From Caulobacteraceae bacterium (GTDB lineage: Bacteria; Pseudomonadota; Alphaproteobacteria; Caulobacterales; Aquidulcibacteraceae), in assembly GCA_009773335.1 (NCBI GenBank), contig WRPF01000013.1:1-64000 (forward strand): a stretch of 64,000 nt of DNA. The letters run 5' to 3'. The position numbers were made by a program, and so were the translations under genes. Below are positions 63,120 to 64,000 of this stretch, one piece after another. Under the pieces are notes generated by a model. The model worked only from the letters and a program-made list of their open reading frames with translations, made no database searches and had not been told where the DNA came from. Within the stretch, counting starts at the first letter, position 1. The number at the start of each line of letters is the position of its first letter.

Positions 63120-64000
63120 TTAGCCGAACGGCGCTCGAGGTCGCGCGGTGAACTCGTTCTTCATGTCGCCAGTCTCGTCGTCCATCTCGCGCAGGGACAC
63201 TTCGTAGCCCCAGAGATCGGCAAGGTGCTGAAGGACGTGATCGGTGTCTGTGTCGTCGAGCACGATGCCGTCGACGACGCGATGATGCAGGATCAGGCGA
63301 CGATCGCCGGCGAGATCGACGTCGGCGATCTGGATGTCGGCGTCGCGACGCGCCACATCGTAGTGTCGCGAGAGCGCGCGCCTGATCTCGCGGTAACCGC
63401 GCTCATTGTGGATGTGGCTGACGTTGAGATCGAGCTCTTCTTCGTCGTCATGGACATTGAAGAGGCCGAGGTTGCGGATCAACGCCGGCGACAGGAACTG
63501 CGACACAAAACTCTCGTCGCGATAGTTCGCCCAGACGTCGCGGAGCACGGCGTATGGATCCTTTTGTCCCGCGATGTCGGGCATCCAGGCGCGGTCCTCG
63601 TCGGTGGGATTGAGGCAGACGCGCTCGATATCCGACATCATCGCAAAGCCGAGCGCATAAGGATTGATGCCGGAGTATCGCCGGTCATTGAAGGATGGCT
63701 GGAAGATGACCCCCGTGTGCGAGTGCAAGAATTCCAGGAACGCCCCGTCGCTGATTTTGCCCTGCTCATGGAGGCGCGTCATGATGCGGTGATGCACGTA
63801 GGTGGCGCAGCCCTCGTTCATCATCTTGGTCTGGCGCTGCGGATAGAAGTACTGCGCGATCTGGCGGACAATGCGCAGGATTTCACGCTGCCACGGCGCA
63901 AGCCGCGGAGCGGATTTTTCGAGGAAGTAGAGGAGGTTCTCCTCGGGCAGACCGAGGAGCGCGCGACGGGAGTCTTCGTCCGACTTCTCGCGGGTCTTGC
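63120..64000 (-). CDS. SpoVR-family protein, partial (C-terminal part)
   Basis: The frame continues past the window edge, so only about 292 C-terminal residues are visible of a family usually near 500. It contains LPEENLLYFLEKSAP, WQREILRIVRQIAQYFYPQRQTKMMNEGCATYVHH, INPYALGFAMMSDIERVC, WANYRDESFVSQFLSP and the C-terminal HHRVVDGIVLD. The usual family motif has WATFWH where this has CATYVHH. In spore formers SpoVR affects cortex formation; in proteobacteria it usually travels with a serine-kinase (PrkA/YeaG) and a YeaH/YhbH-like gene, which would lie outside the window. Confidence 0.93.
   Translation of the reverse strand, partial: KTREKSDEDSRRALLGLPEENLLYFLEKSAPRLAPWQREILRIVRQIAQYFYPQRQTKMMNEGCATYVHHRIMTRLHEQGKISDGAFLEFLHSHTGVIFQPSFNDRRYSGINPYALGFAMMSDIERVCLNPTDEDRAWMPDIAGQKDPYAVLRDVWANYRDESFVSQFLSPALIRNLGLFNVHDDEEELDLNVSHIHNERGYREIRRALSRHYDVARRDADIQIADVDLAGDRRLILHHRVVDGIVLDDTDTDHVLQHLADLWGYEVSLREMDDETGDMKNEFTARPRAPFG

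Noticed and set aside
1-64000. CRISPR arrays, tRNA or rRNA genes, prophage, integron
   Set aside because: No regularly spaced repeats with spacers, cloverleaf sequences, rRNA segments, integrases or phage structural genes were recognised.

Overview
The window is G+C-rich (60-bp stretches counted by hand are mostly 65-73%), densely coded DNA that looks chromosomal. It comes from an alphaproteobacterium, most likely of the order Caulobacterales. The strongest indication is a chemotaxis operon in the order I recall for Caulobacter: mcp, cheX (STAS), cheY, cheA, cheW, cheR, cheB, cheY, cheD, cheU, cheY, cheE. The phoR/pstB/phoU/phoB block, tamA-tamB and a GCTCGGCCCCGAC-type extragenic palindrome fit the same group. 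I saw no rRNA, tRNA, CRISPR array, prophage or intact insertion sequence.

Layout. 1-10.5 kb is mostly housekeeping: the 5' part of an RTX calcium-binding exoprotein, purH, a VOC protein, ubiG, lysC, ptsP, a RodZ-like HTH membrane protein, ispG and two small genes. 10.5-21.3 kb holds a tandem pair of secreted S9 peptidases, a GST-zeta isomerase with its FAH-family hydrolase (ring-cleavage product catabolism), the ubiT-ubiU-ubiV operon for O2-independent ubiquinone synthesis with an FNR-type box, a second FAH-family gene, and a GIY-YIG gene flanked by REP-like palindromes. 21.3-29.6 kb holds an M13 peptidase lipoprotein and a tripartite RND efflux operon. 29.9-33.7 kb is the phosphate regulon core, phoR-pstB-phoU-phoB, without pstC or pstA.

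35-53.4 kb is a chemotaxis island. It has three methyl-accepting proteins, all ending in WEEF. One has a membrane-spanning N-terminal sensor region, one has a similar but smaller one, and one is a soluble globin-coupled sensor. The complete che operon lies at 44.4-53.4 kb. A second, partly eroded copy lies at 35.2-40.5 kb. Copy 1 keeps cheB, cheD, cheYIII and cheE, but it carries only remnants of cheR, cheYII and cheU and lacks cheX, cheYI, cheA and cheW. Copy 2 is complete in gene order, but its cheD has lost its catalytic centre through a large in-frame deletion and its CheYIII has Glu at the phospho-acceptor position. Erosion therefore looks complementary: the two copies together encode one complete pathway. 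A LuxR-type response regulator and a membrane-anchored histidine-kinase dimerization domain without an ATPase domain sit between the copies.

53.5-64 kb holds a MaoC-like hydratase, an EamA transporter, a class I aminotransferase, a glutathione transferase, the tamA-tamB outer-membrane assembly pair and the 3' part of a SpoVR gene.

The most interesting signals are the complementary decay of the two che copies, the peptidase duplication whose breakpoint captured the 3' end of the neighbouring isomerase gene, the roughly 100-residue cytoplasmic insertion in the RND pump, and the lone DHp-domain protein.
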